This document shows, piece by piece, positions 28,080-36,332 of a DNA stretch of 64,000 nt (position 1 is the first letter of the stretch; each line of letters starts with the position of its first letter). The DNA lies in NCBI RefSeq assembly GCF_900115665.1, contig NZ_FOXH01000003.1:124001-188000 (forward strand), given 5' to 3'. Both the position numbers and the translations under genes were made by a program. This DNA is from Pseudarcicella hirudinis (lineage in GTDB: Bacteria > Bacteroidota > Bacteroidia > Cytophagales > Spirosomataceae). Under the pieces are notes generated by a model. That model was given only the letters and a program-made list of their open reading frames with translations. It was not told the DNA's origin and did no database searches.

Positions 28080-28592
28080 CTAGTTTGAGTAAGCGTACAT
28101 ATATAGCTTATCCTTTAATTCTTTTCTGGCAATATGAATTCTGTTTTTAACTGTACCGATCGGGATACTTAATTTTTCTGAAATTTCATGATATTTAAAG
28201 CCTCTGAAGTGCATCAGAAACGGAGTTCTGTATGCTTCGTCGAGTTGTGCTACTGCTGTATCAATATCTCTTAATGTAAAGGATATAAGGGCTTGATTTT
28301 CAGTGCAACTGTCAAGAGAATTAATATAATGAAGGTTATCTGAGGTATCAATGAATGTATTCTTTCTTACCATTCTCTGATAATTGGTAATGAAAGTATT
28401 CTTCATAATAGTATATAACCAGGCCTTAAGATTGGTACCCTCAGTATATTTTTCCCGATTAGTGAAGGCCTTCATAAGGGTATCCTGAAGCAAATCATTT
28501 GCATCTTCCACATCACGTGTCAGCTTTATGGCAAACGGCTTAAGGGACTTGGAAACCTTTCCGATGTTGTATGTGAACTCTAAAGCAGTCAT
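28080..28592 (-). CDS. ECF-type RNA polymerase sigma factor
   Basis: The 170-residue protein has sigma region 2 (about 10-80, with TRDVEDANDLLQDTLMKAF and LKAWLYTIMKNTFI) and region 4 (about 112-165, with LSIPIGTVKNRIHIARKEL as the -35-binding HTH). No anti-sigma gene is adjacent. In Bacteroidetes, small ECF sigma genes often lie near crt genes; here it precedes crtI in the same direction but has its own terminator, so any control of the carotenoid genes would be in trans and is unproven. A consensus-like promoter lies at 28621-28652. Confidence 0.9.
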   Translation of the reverse strand: MTALEFTYNIGKVSKSLKPFAIKLTRDVEDANDLLQDTLMKAFTNREKYTEGTNLKAWLYTIMKNTFITNYQRMVRKNTFIDTSDNLHYINSLDSCTENQALISFTLRDIDTAVAQLDEAYRTPFLMHFRGFKYHEISEKLSIPIGTVKNRIHIARKELKDKLYMYAYSN

Positions 28593-28620
28593 ATGTATAT
28601 TAGTTTTGATACATGTTTAA

Positions 28621-28652
28621 CAAATTTATAAAAATATTAAACAAAATATCAA
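28621..28652 (-). promoter_or_regulatory. candidate promoter of the ECF sigma gene
   Basis: On the minus strand TTG (28652-28650) and TAAATTTG (28628-28621) are 21 bases apart. The start would be near 28614, 22 bases from the ATG. This looks like a housekeeping promoter, not autoregulation. Confidence 0.65.
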
Positions 28653-28858
28653 GTAAAATGCCTCATGTTTAACAATTTAATTTTGCAGAAGGCTTTTTGC
28701 TCGCAAAATGCCCGGGTCTGTCCACTTCTAAATAGTATACCGGCTGAAACCCTGTTAAATCTTATTAATCTGAAATGGCAAACAGCGAATAGGGAACAGA
28801 TTTTAAAATGCTGTATCACGCTTGTTGTTTAATAGATCTAAAAACAAAATTTATAATA
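28653..28858. other. spacer between the sigma gene and the TonB receptor
   Basis: Apart from the promoter elements listed at each end, I see no gene in this AT-rich divergent region of about 345 bases. Confidence 0.5.
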
Positions 28859-28873
28859 TGCAATTATGTTGCA
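28859..28873. promoter_or_regulatory. inverted repeat TGCAA-N5-TTGCA upstream of the TonB receptor
   Basis: The 15-base dyad TGCAATTATGTTGCA lies just before the presumed -33 TTG (28885) of the receptor gene, a position suitable for a repressor such as a Fur/Zur-family protein. No regulator gene is adjacent. Confidence 0.4.
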
Positions 28874-28884
28874 AAAATTAAAAA

Positions 28885-28910
28885 TTGACTGTGAAAAAAC
28901 TCTATCTTTG
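28885..28910 (+). promoter_or_regulatory. candidate promoter of the TonB receptor gene
   Basis: TATCTTTG at 28903-28910 matches TAnnTTTG; TTG at 28885-28887 is 15 bases away, a short spacing. The transcript start would be near 28917, which excludes the in-frame TTG at 28885 as a start codon. Confidence 0.5.
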
Positions 28911-28938
28911 TATGGCTAATATCAACATACAAACAGGA

Positions 28939-31278
28939 ATGAGAAGATTGATTTTTTTGATACTTACGATAAAATTGCTAACTGGGTTGTCGCTTATGGC
29001 ACAAAAAAGTGAAAATTGTGAGTGTGTTTTGAGTGGAACTGTAAAAGATAGTGAAACCAAAGAGCCGATTATTGGTGCAGTGGTATATTTGAAAGGAACC
29101 AATAAGGCTGTAAATACAGATGAAAAAGGGCGTTATATCTTAAAAAATATCTGTCAGGGAAATTATAGGCTCGTTTGTCAATTGGTAGGCTATCAGTCAG
29201 TAGAGTTGGTTGTTGACCTTAAAAAAGAACATGCAGAGGATATTGCCCTGGTTGAATCTGATGAGCATCTGCAGGAGGTTATAGTTTCAGGGAAAAAAGT
29301 AGAAAGTTTCTCTCAGGTTAAAAATACCCTGGAAGGACAGTCTTTAGAGCAGTCGAGAGGGCAAAATCTGGGGGAATCCCTCAAAGGAATTACTGGTGTA
29401 ACTTCTTTACAGACAGGGAGTAGTATTTCCAAACCGGTTATTCATGGAATGCACTCTAACAGGGTTTTAATATTGAATAACGGTGTCAGACAGGAAGGTC
29501 AGCAATGGGGAAGTGAGCATGCTCCGGAAATAGACCCTTTTGTGGCAAAAAAACTCTCAGTGGTAAAGGGCGCTGCGGGTGTAAGATATGGCTCTGATGC
29601 TATTGCAGGCGTTATTCTGGTAGAACCTGATGACCTTCCGGATTCTTCAAAAATAACAGGAGAATTAAATACTGTAGGATTTAGTAATGGCAGACAGGGG
29701 GTTATTTCAGGCATTTTGCAGGGAGGAGTTACCGGGTTAAAAGGGTTATCCTGGAGGGTGCAGGGGACTTTGAAAAAAGGAGGTAATGTAAGTACTTCCT
29801 CATATAACCTGGCGAATACAGGAGTTGAAGAACAGAATTTCTCTCTTACTACCGGATACAAAAAAGCTAATTGGGGTACTGAAATTTATTTCAGCAGATT
29901 TAGCAACCTGATTGGGATATTTCTGGGCTCTCATATCGGAAATAAAGAGGATCTGGAAGATGCGATTGCAAGAAGCAGACCTTTGGAAATATATACTCCT
30001 TCTGAATTTTCCTATACCATAGATCGGCCATATCAGGATATAACACACAACCTTCTCAAAAGTAAAAGCTTTCTTAAAAGTGATAATTTCGGAAAACTCA
30101 ATCTGACTCTTTCCCGCCAGTTTGACCGCAGGTATGAATATGATGTATTAAGAGCAGGGAAAAATGTCAATACTTTACGGTTTTTATTGGAAACATACAC
30201 CGGAGAATTACTGCTTGAACATAAGCCTGTTTTTCACAAACTTTCCGGAATGGTTGGTCTGAGCGGGATGTATCAGGAAAATGTTTCTTCCGGTGACATT
30301 TACGATAAGCCGCAATTGACTACAACACTTATTCCGAATTTTCAGAATCAGACCATGGGAGTTTTTATTATAGAGCGTTTGCCATTAAAGAAATTTGATC
30401 TGGAAGCTGGTTTTAGATTTGACCAAAGAAACCTGAATGTTTACAGACCTACCCAAAGTTATTCTACAAGCATTACTCAGAAACAAACAATTAACAGAGG
30501 CCTGTCTGGTAATCTGGGAGTTAATTATCGCTTTTCCACTGCTTTATCGGGAAAATTTAATGCCGGAACAGCCTGGAGAGCCCCTACGGTAAATGAATTA
30601 TACAGTTATGGGGTGCATCATGGCGCAGCGGCATTTGAAATCGGAGATTCCACATTAGCCGCAGAAAAAGCCTATAATTTTTCTCTGACATTTGAATATA
30701 CGCTTAACAGACTTTCTGCCGAATTAAACCTCTATAATAATTACATCAATGATTTTATCTATCTGAAGCCTGGTTTTACCAATGGTGTTCCTGATTATAT
30801 TCTTACGGTGAGAGGAGCTTTTCCGGAATTTAATTATACTCAGGTCGATGCCGTTTTCAGAGGAATTGATTTTTCTCTGCACTATCAGATTACAGATCGG
30901 CTGTCTTACACAGGAAAGTATGCGATGGTAAGAGCAAAGGATGTCAGAAATAATTTATACATGGTCAATATCCCTTCCGACAGAATTGAAAATACAGTGA
31001 AGTATGAATTTGGCAAAAAACATACTTCTTACCTGAGCATAGGGAATTTGTTTGTAGCACATCAAAACAGAGTAGAGGCAAACTCAGATTTTGTTGCACC
31101 TCCGGCAGCATATTCCCTGATGAATATTCAGGCAGGAACTGCCATAAAAAATTTCGAAATCGGATTGGGAGTAAGCAATTTATTCAATGTTTCATATCGT
31201 GAATATCTTAATCGTTTCAGGTATTTTACGGATGACATGGGAAGAAATGTCAGTTTGAGGGTAAAATGGAAATTTTAA
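28939..31278 (+). CDS. TonB-dependent outer membrane receptor, ZnuD-like
   Basis: I choose the ATG at 28939, giving a signal peptide MRRLIFLILTIKLL ending near LMAQ, 779 residues in all. Then come a carboxypeptidase-regulatory-like beta domain (about 25-110), the plug (about 125-240, with HGMHSNRVLILNNGVRQEG and a GSDAIAGVILVE end) and a 22-strand barrel closing on an aromatic Phe. The plug pattern resembles zinc receptors such as ZnuD, which is inference. It imports a ligand with TonB energy. The ABC ATPase, FtsX permease and DUF3299 genes follow in the same direction, suggesting a shared metal-handling task. Confidence 0.9.
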   Translation: MRRLIFLILTIKLLTGLSLMAQKSENCECVLSGTVKDSETKEPIIGAVVYLKGTNKAVNTDEKGRYILKNICQGNYRLVCQLVGYQSVELVVDLKKEHAEDIALVESDEHLQEVIVSGKKVESFSQVKNTLEGQSLEQSRGQNLGESLKGITGVTSLQTGSSISKPVIHGMHSNRVLILNNGVRQEGQQWGSEHAPEIDPFVAKKLSVVKGAAGVRYGSDAIAGVILVEPDDLPDSSKITGELNTVGFSNGRQGVISGILQGGVTGLKGLSWRVQGTLKKGGNVSTSSYNLANTGVEEQNFSLTTGYKKANWGTEIYFSRFSNLIGIFLGSHIGNKEDLEDAIARSRPLEIYTPSEFSYTIDRPYQDITHNLLKSKSFLKSDNFGKLNLTLSRQFDRRYEYDVLRAGKNVNTLRFLLETYTGELLLEHKPVFHKLSGMVGLSGMYQENVSSGDIYDKPQLTTTLIPNFQNQTMGVFIIERLPLKKFDLEAGFRFDQRNLNVYRPTQSYSTSITQKQTINRGLSGNLGVNYRFSTALSGKFNAGTAWRAPTVNELYSYGVHHGAAAFEIGDSTLAAEKAYNFSLTFEYTLNRLSAELNLYNNYINDFIYLKPGFTNGVPDYILTVRGAFPEFNYTQVDAVFRGIDFSLHYQITDRLSYTGKYAMVRAKDVRNNLYMVNIPSDRIENTVKYEFGKKHTSYLSIGNLFVAHQNRVEANSDFVAPPAAYSLMNIQAGTAIKNFEIGLGVSNLFNVSYREYLNRFRYFTDDMGRNVSLRVKWKF

Positions 31279-31407
31279 GGAAAAACAACTGAATTGAAAG
31301 CAGATATATTCTGAAGAAGACCTGCCGTGAAATTCGTTTTAAGGCCCAGGAATTGCCATTTTATATCGTTTTTGTATATTTACTATAATATTCGACAAAT
31401 TAAAACG

Positions 31408-32034
31408 ATGATTTCAACGGAAAACCTAACCTTTCAGTATTCTCCTTCTAAAAAATTCCAGTTCCCTGATTTTGCCTGTGCAGACCGTGAAACAATGTTG
31501 ATTTTGGGAAAATCGGGAAAAGGGAAGACTACCCTTCTGCATCTTATGGCCTTATTACTTCATCCGACCGGAGGGAAAATTCAGATTAATAATAAGGAAA
31601 TCAGTGAGCTGTCTGTTGGTGATGCCGCCAGGTTCAGGGCTCAGAATGTGGGTATTATTTACCAGAAAGCACATTTTGTGCATTCTCTTTCTGTAATGGA
31701 TAATTTGCTGTTGGTAAATTATCTCTCAGGACAAAAACAGGCAGTTGAAAAAGCCAGGCATTTTGCTGAAAGTCTGGGTTTTGCTGATCACCTCAAAAAG
31801 AAAACAACTCAATTGTCACAGGGAGAGCAGCAGAGAGTAAGCATCGCCAGGGCTTTGATGAATAATCCTTCCGTAATTCTGGCAGATGAGCCGACTTCAA
31901 ACCTTGATGATGATAATTGTTTGAAAGTGGTGGATCTTCTTAAAAATCAAACCAATGAAATCGGAGCAAGTCTTGTAGTTGTTACGCATGACCAAAGGCT
32001 TAAAGACGTTTTCGAAAAACAAATTCAACTTTGA
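31408..32034 (+). CDS. LolD/MacB-like ABC transporter ATP-binding protein
   Basis: I choose the ATG at 31408 (MISTENLTFQY), giving 208 residues; a GTG at 31327 would add 27 residues unlike the family. Walker A is GKSGKGKTT (Gly34 on), the signature is LSQGEQQRVSIARAL and Walker B VILADEPTS, followed by the H-loop His in VVTHD. It belongs to the subfamily that partners FtsX-type permeases (LolD, MacB, FtsE). The FtsX-fold permease gene starts 65 bases downstream, and the two should form one complex at the inner membrane. Confidence 0.92.
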   Translation: MISTENLTFQYSPSKKFQFPDFACADRETMLILGKSGKGKTTLLHLMALLLHPTGGKIQINNKEISELSVGDAARFRAQNVGIIYQKAHFVHSLSVMDNLLLVNYLSGQKQAVEKARHFAESLGFADHLKKKTTQLSQGEQQRVSIARALMNNPSVILADEPTSNLDDDNCLKVVDLLKNQTNEIGASLVVVTHDQRLKDVFEKQIQL

Positions 32035-32099
32035 TAGATTTTTGTCCCGAATAATCAGAATATATGATTTAAATGCAGACAAACGTCTGTCTCAATGAT

Positions 32100-33353
32100 A
32101 TGAATTTAATAAAAATTTCCTGGAGTAACCTCAAGGATAAACCTCTGACGAGTTTTTTAAGTATTTCATTAATGGCCCTGGGAATTGGAATAATCTCTTT
32201 GCTTTTACTGGTTTCCAAACAGCTGGATGAAAAATTTACCCGGAATGTAAAAGGAATTGATATGGTAATAGGGGCGAAGGGGAGTCCATTACAGTTGATT
32301 TTGGCCAGTATTTACCAGATTGATGCTCCAACAGGTAACATTCCGTTAGAGGAAGCAACTAAACTTACAAGAAGCCCGTTGGTTAAAACAGCCATACCAT
32401 TGTCGATGGGAGATAATTATCAGGGATATCGTGTTATTGGTACAAATGAGAAATATCTTCAGCATTTTGAGGTGGAATATGCTGAAGGAAAGGTTTTTTC
32501 TAAAGCGATGGAAGTAGTAGCAGGTGCTAAAGCTGCTCAGAATCTGGAGCTAAAAGTGGGAGATTCTTTTGTAAGTCAGCATGGGTACGATGGAGAGGGG
32601 CATAAACATGACGAACAAAAATTTAAAGTAACCGGAATCTTAAAGACAAATAATTCGGTTGTAGATCAATTGATTTTAACGCCTTTGGAAAGTGTCTGGG
32701 CTGTGCATGAACATCATGAAGAAGGAGAACAACATGCTGATTCGGGGGCAAATGCTTTAAAACTGCTGGAAGAGGATGGAAGTCATAAAGAGGAGCATGA
32801 AGAAGAACCTAAAGAAATAACTTCCATGCTGATTAAATTTCGGAATCCTGCTTTGGGAATGATGATGGCCAGAAATATTAATCAGAATACAACCTTGCAA
32901 ACTGCTACTCCGGCTATTGAAATTAACAGACTTTTTGCTCTTTTAGGGGTTGGACTAGATACACTTAAGTGGATTGCACTGGTTATTATTATTGTTTCAG
33001 GACTAAGTGTATTTGTCTCTTTGTATAATTCTTTGAAAGAGCGTAAATATGAAATGGCATTAATGCTTTCGATGGGAGCTACAAGAATCAGATTGTTTCT
33101 TTTACTTTTATTGGAAGGATTAATGATAAGTATTATTGGTTACGCGGCAGGGGTTTTACTCAGCCGCCTGGGGCTTTGGGTAATGGCAGAAAATGTGGAA
33201 AAAAACTTCCATTATGACTTTAATGTACTTTCTCTTTTGCCTGAAGAAATGTACCTAATGCTGGGAGCTTTGGTTATCGGATTGCTAGCGGCTGCATTAC
33301 CAAGTCTGGGAATTTACAGAATCAATATTTCCAGAACGCTTGCAGATGAATAA
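32100..33353 (+). CDS. FtsX-type ABC permease with a His-rich periplasmic loop
   Basis: From the ATG at 32100 (MNLIKISWSNLKDKPL) the protein has 417 residues: one N-terminal membrane helix (about 17-38), a large periplasmic domain, and three C-terminal helices (about 290-405), the MacB/LolC topology. An earlier in-frame ATG at 32073 adds nine residues and is less likely. Between residues 161 and 233 there are nine His in acidic surroundings (HGYDGEGHKHDE, HEHHEEGEQH, SHKEEHEEE), suggesting metal binding. It pairs with the upstream ATPase. Vibrio zrg zinc operons have a similar ATPase/permease/DUF3299 content, as I recall; zinc as substrate is inferred. Confidence 0.88.
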   Translation: MNLIKISWSNLKDKPLTSFLSISLMALGIGIISLLLLVSKQLDEKFTRNVKGIDMVIGAKGSPLQLILASIYQIDAPTGNIPLEEATKLTRSPLVKTAIPLSMGDNYQGYRVIGTNEKYLQHFEVEYAEGKVFSKAMEVVAGAKAAQNLELKVGDSFVSQHGYDGEGHKHDEQKFKVTGILKTNNSVVDQLILTPLESVWAVHEHHEEGEQHADSGANALKLLEEDGSHKEEHEEEPKEITSMLIKFRNPALGMMMARNINQNTTLQTATPAIEINRLFALLGVGLDTLKWIALVIIIVSGLSVFVSLYNSLKERKYEMALMLSMGATRIRLFLLLLLEGLMISIIGYAAGVLLSRLGLWVMAENVEKNFHYDFNVLSLLPEEMYLMLGALVIGLLAAALPSLGIYRINISRTLADE

Positions 33354-33484
33354 TCAGGCAGAATTAAACGTTTTAAAAAAGACTATTTTTATGCTTTCTT
33401 TTAGGAAAAAGCTTTTTCTGAAATTAATTTGCAAAAAGAATGGATAAAAGCACTCAATAACTAACAGATAACGAATAACTTAAT

Positions 33485-33976
33485 ATGATGAATCTTAGAA
33501 AAACTGTTTATACATTTCTGATTTCAGGACTTATTCTCGGATGTTTTGTCGCAGCAACTCCTGAACAAAAGACAGAGGTAAAAACACTTCCTGCTGAACC
33601 TGCCAAAGTAACCTGGGAAATGCTGAAAGATGTTACTTTCAAAAAGAAGTGGTATCCGCAGGAGTCAATTTTTATGCTTTATCCTACTTTCGGCCCGGGG
33701 ATTAAAAAGATGGAGGGGAAAGAAATTATAATAAAAGGTTATCTGATTCCCGTAGATGCTTCCACAAATATGTATGTGTTATCTGCTTTTCCTTATAGCC
33801 AGTGTTTCTTTTGCGGAGGTGCGGGACCTGAATCAGTGATGTCTTTGAAATTCAGAAAAAACAGCAAGAAATTCAAAACAGATGAAATGCATACCTTATC
33901 AGGAGTGTTACAGTTAAATGCCGATGATGTTTACGAGATGAATTATATCCTTAAGGATGCAGATATTGAGGATTAA
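33485..33976 (+). CDS. DUF3299-like exported protein with CxxC
   Basis: The 163-residue protein has a hydrophobic N-terminus with a possible lipobox (LILGC, Cys20). The mature part contains GKEIIIKGYLIPVDA and the motif Cys107-Phe-Phe-Cys110 in SQCFFCGGAGPESV, as in DUF3299 proteins. This family is commonly encoded next to LolD-like ATPase and FtsX permease genes, as here, and is suspected to be the substrate-binding or accessory part of that transporter. The gene starts 131 bases after the permease. Function has not been established to my knowledge. Confidence 0.78.
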   Translation: MMNLRKTVYTFLISGLILGCFVAATPEQKTEVKTLPAEPAKVTWEMLKDVTFKKKWYPQESIFMLYPTFGPGIKKMEGKEIIIKGYLIPVDASTNMYVLSAFPYSQCFFCGGAGPESVMSLKFRKNSKKFKTDEMHTLSGVLQLNADDVYEMNYILKDADIED

Positions 33977-33985
33977 AAATAATAA

Positions 33986-34037
33986 ACCGGCTTTTATGTT
34001 TAGTCCATTTTTTGAAATGGTCAACGTAAAAGCCGGT
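33986..34037. terminator. bidirectional terminator between DUF3299 and envC
   Basis: ACCGGCTTTTA (33986-33996) pairs with TAAAAGCCGGT (34027-34037), and a nested CCATTT/AAATGG hairpin (34005-34020) fills the loop. It serves two convergent genes. Confidence 0.75.
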
Positions 34038-34053
34038 CTTTAAGATTATTGAC

Positions 34054-35421
34054 TTACCTTCCTCTCAGCCATGCCTCCGGATTCTGGCGGCTTGTATTCT
34101 TCCAGATCTGGAAATTGATTTCCGATGTTCCATCGTTATCAGTAGCTACTACCCCGATTTTTTGCCCCATTTTGACTTTCTGTCCGCTTGAAACCGTCAC
34201 GTTTGATAGTTTACTGTAAACTGTGAAATAATCTCCGTGCTGTACGGTAACGACCATATTTACACCAGGAATTAACACGACCATTTGTACTATGCCGTCA
34301 TAAACAACTTTTACGTCATTTCCGGCATTGGTTTGAATATCCACCCCATTATTGTTCATCATTACACCTTTTAATACCGGGTGATTATGTACGCCAAAGT
34401 GGTCGGATATAAAGCCGGAGCTTACAGGAAGAGGCATTCTTCCTCTTAGAGAATTAAAAGAAGTAGCAAGTTTTATTTCCTCGTCGTTCATTGCAATAGA
34501 GCGATTATCCACAATTCTTTCTTCACGGGTATCGACTTCTCTTTCTTTCTCTCTGTCTTTTTTACTTTCTGTTCTGTTTTCAGCATCTTCAGCTTTCTGA
34601 CGGGCAATTCTGGCAGCTTTTTCTCTTTCCTGGCTTCTTCTGATTTCTCTTTCAACAATAGAAGCAATCATATTTTCAAGTCGGGAAACAGCCTGTTTGT
34701 TATTTTCAAGCTGAGCTTTCAGTTCTTTTTCCTTCTTGCTGAGTTGTTCTACAACTTCTCCCTGTTTCGACTTTAATGTTTCAAGATTTTGTGTTTCTGT
34801 AATTTTTTCTCTCAAAACCTGTGATTGTTCCTGTTTCTTTTGAAGTACTTTTACCTGTTCCGCCACAAGATCAGCGCGGACTTTTTCAATAAGTTCTGCC
34901 TGTTTTTTACGGGCTTCAGAATATTGCTGTAAATATTTATACCTTCTTGCTAACTGGTTAAAACTGGATGCAGAAAAAAGAAAACTGAGCTTGTTATATC
35001 TGTCAGATGATTTTGAGGCGGCGAAAACCATTTTAGCGTACTCTCTTTTCAATTTTTCTAAATTTCCGGATAGCTCGCCTTTAACCCTGTTTAATTCATC
35101 TACTTCAACCTCCAAAAGCTGTTGGTTTTCAGTAAGCAGGTCAATTTGTTTAGCCTGTTTATGGATTCTTTCGCTGATTGCGTTGAGTTTACCAACAGAA
35201 GCCTCCTTTTTTTCAGAAGTCTTATCAATGATTTTATTAAGATCCTTGATTTTTTGAAGGTTCTGGCGTTTTTCTGCCTCAAGTCTGTCTTTTCTTTTGG
35301 TTTGAGAAAACGAATCAAAAAAAGAGAAACATAATAAAACAACAAACAGTCCTGAGTATATCTTCAGGGCTGTTGAATTGTTGAATTGCTGCTTAAAAAT
35401 CCTTGAGGTCGGAAAGCACAT
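34054..35421 (-). CDS. EnvC-like murein hydrolase activator (degenerate LytM domain)
   Basis: The 455-residue protein has an N-terminal hydrophobic segment (about 20-40), a long coiled coil (about 45-300, with an Arg/Glu-rich stretch near 265-300) and a C-terminal LytM/M23 domain (about 330-453). The M23 zinc ligands are lost: the usual HxxxD region reads NNNGVD, the HxH region reads YSKL and the last His region INFQIW. That fits the EnvC type, which activates amidases, rather than an active endopeptidase. It is the last gene in an operon with a TPR and a DUF4292 gene (gap 15 bases). Confidence 0.9.
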   Translation of the reverse strand: MCFPTSRIFKQQFNNSTALKIYSGLFVVLLCFSFFDSFSQTKRKDRLEAEKRQNLQKIKDLNKIIDKTSEKKEASVGKLNAISERIHKQAKQIDLLTENQQLLEVEVDELNRVKGELSGNLEKLKREYAKMVFAASKSSDRYNKLSFLFSASSFNQLARRYKYLQQYSEARKKQAELIEKVRADLVAEQVKVLQKKQEQSQVLREKITETQNLETLKSKQGEVVEQLSKKEKELKAQLENNKQAVSRLENMIASIVEREIRRSQEREKAARIARQKAEDAENRTESKKDREKEREVDTREERIVDNRSIAMNDEEIKLATSFNSLRGRMPLPVSSGFISDHFGVHNHPVLKGVMMNNNGVDIQTNAGNDVKVVYDGIVQMVVLIPGVNMVVTVQHGDYFTVYSKLSNVTVSSGQKVKMGQKIGVVATDNDGTSEINFQIWKNTSRQNPEAWLRGR

Positions 35422-35436
35422 TTAAGGTTCGGGATT

Positions 35437-36279
35437 TTAATGTTTTTTCAAAAGTTTTTCAGGAACCTTGAACGGAAATTCAAGGGGAGTATCCAGTAAT
35501 TCTACTTTGCTATGTTTAATGTTAATAACTGTCTGATAAAATTTCTGATCAACGTTTGACTGATAATCAAGTGTTATCAGACTTGAAAATGGGAAAAGAA
35601 TATCATTAAGGCTATTGAAATCCTCGAAATCCATTGTCAGCTTGTTATTGGTAGGCTGCTCGGTCAATAAAAGTTTCTTTAACTTACGATTTTGACCAAT
35701 ATAGTTTTCAATCTGAACCTTTCCTTCTTTTTGTTTCAGCAAATAATAATCATTTTCACGGATTACTCTCGACTTATTCTTTTTAAATGGCTGATTACCA
35801 ATGATTAATGATTGAATTATGTCATAATTTAACTTGACATTGTAAGCCGTGCTTAAAGAATCATAATTCAGCTCAGTGTATTTACCATGAAATTTATCAT
35901 AAAACCTGGCCATGTCTTTTGTAAAAATACCGGTTGCAACAGAAATTCCGAGTGCAGTGATATTCATCCAGATGACACTGTCTTTTTTCATCCGGATATC
36001 AAGGGTGAAACTTTGACTTTCCTTAGGCGTTTTATAGGACACCTTTGTTTTGGCTTTCAGGTAATTGAAGCTGATGTCGTCAACTTTAAATTTAGAATCG
36101 TCTGTTTCAGCAGGTTTTGAAACGACAGGATTTGTTGTCTGAACTGAGTCAATACGTGGAATAGTACTAATTGCGGTAGAATCTATTGCCTGTATTTCTG
36201 ATGATTTGTTCATCTTCTGTCGTTTACAGGAACTAATAAAAAATAGTAAACTCAGGCAGATGATTAAGTATTTATTCAT
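35437..36279 (-). CDS. DUF4292 lipoprotein
   Basis: The 280-residue protein has a lipoprotein signal (LFFISSCKRQ, Cys18 as lipidation site) and a DUF4292 body: VSYKTPKESQSFTLDIRMKKDSVIWMNITAL followed by GIEVATG-like repeats of beta strands and the closing VIN-IKHSKVELLDTPLEFPFKVP. LolA/LolB-like folds have been proposed for such domains, which I cannot verify here. In Bacteroidetes, the gene nearly always lies between a TPR gene and envC, as here, suggesting a shared envelope-biogenesis task. Function is unknown. Confidence 0.85.
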   Translation of the reverse strand: MNKYLIICLSLLFFISSCKRQKMNKSSEIQAIDSTAISTIPRIDSVQTTNPVVSKPAETDDSKFKVDDISFNYLKAKTKVSYKTPKESQSFTLDIRMKKDSVIWMNITALGISVATGIFTKDMARFYDKFHGKYTELNYDSLSTAYNVKLNYDIIQSLIIGNQPFKKNKSRVIRENDYYLLKQKEGKVQIENYIGQNRKLKKLLLTEQPTNNKLTMDFEDFNSLNDILFPFSSLITLDYQSNVDQKFYQTVINIKHSKVELLDTPLEFPFKVPEKLLKKH

Positions 36280-36332
36280 AATAAATGATGTTGAGCAAGA
36301 AGTTTGAATAACTGAGAATGATCAAACAACCG

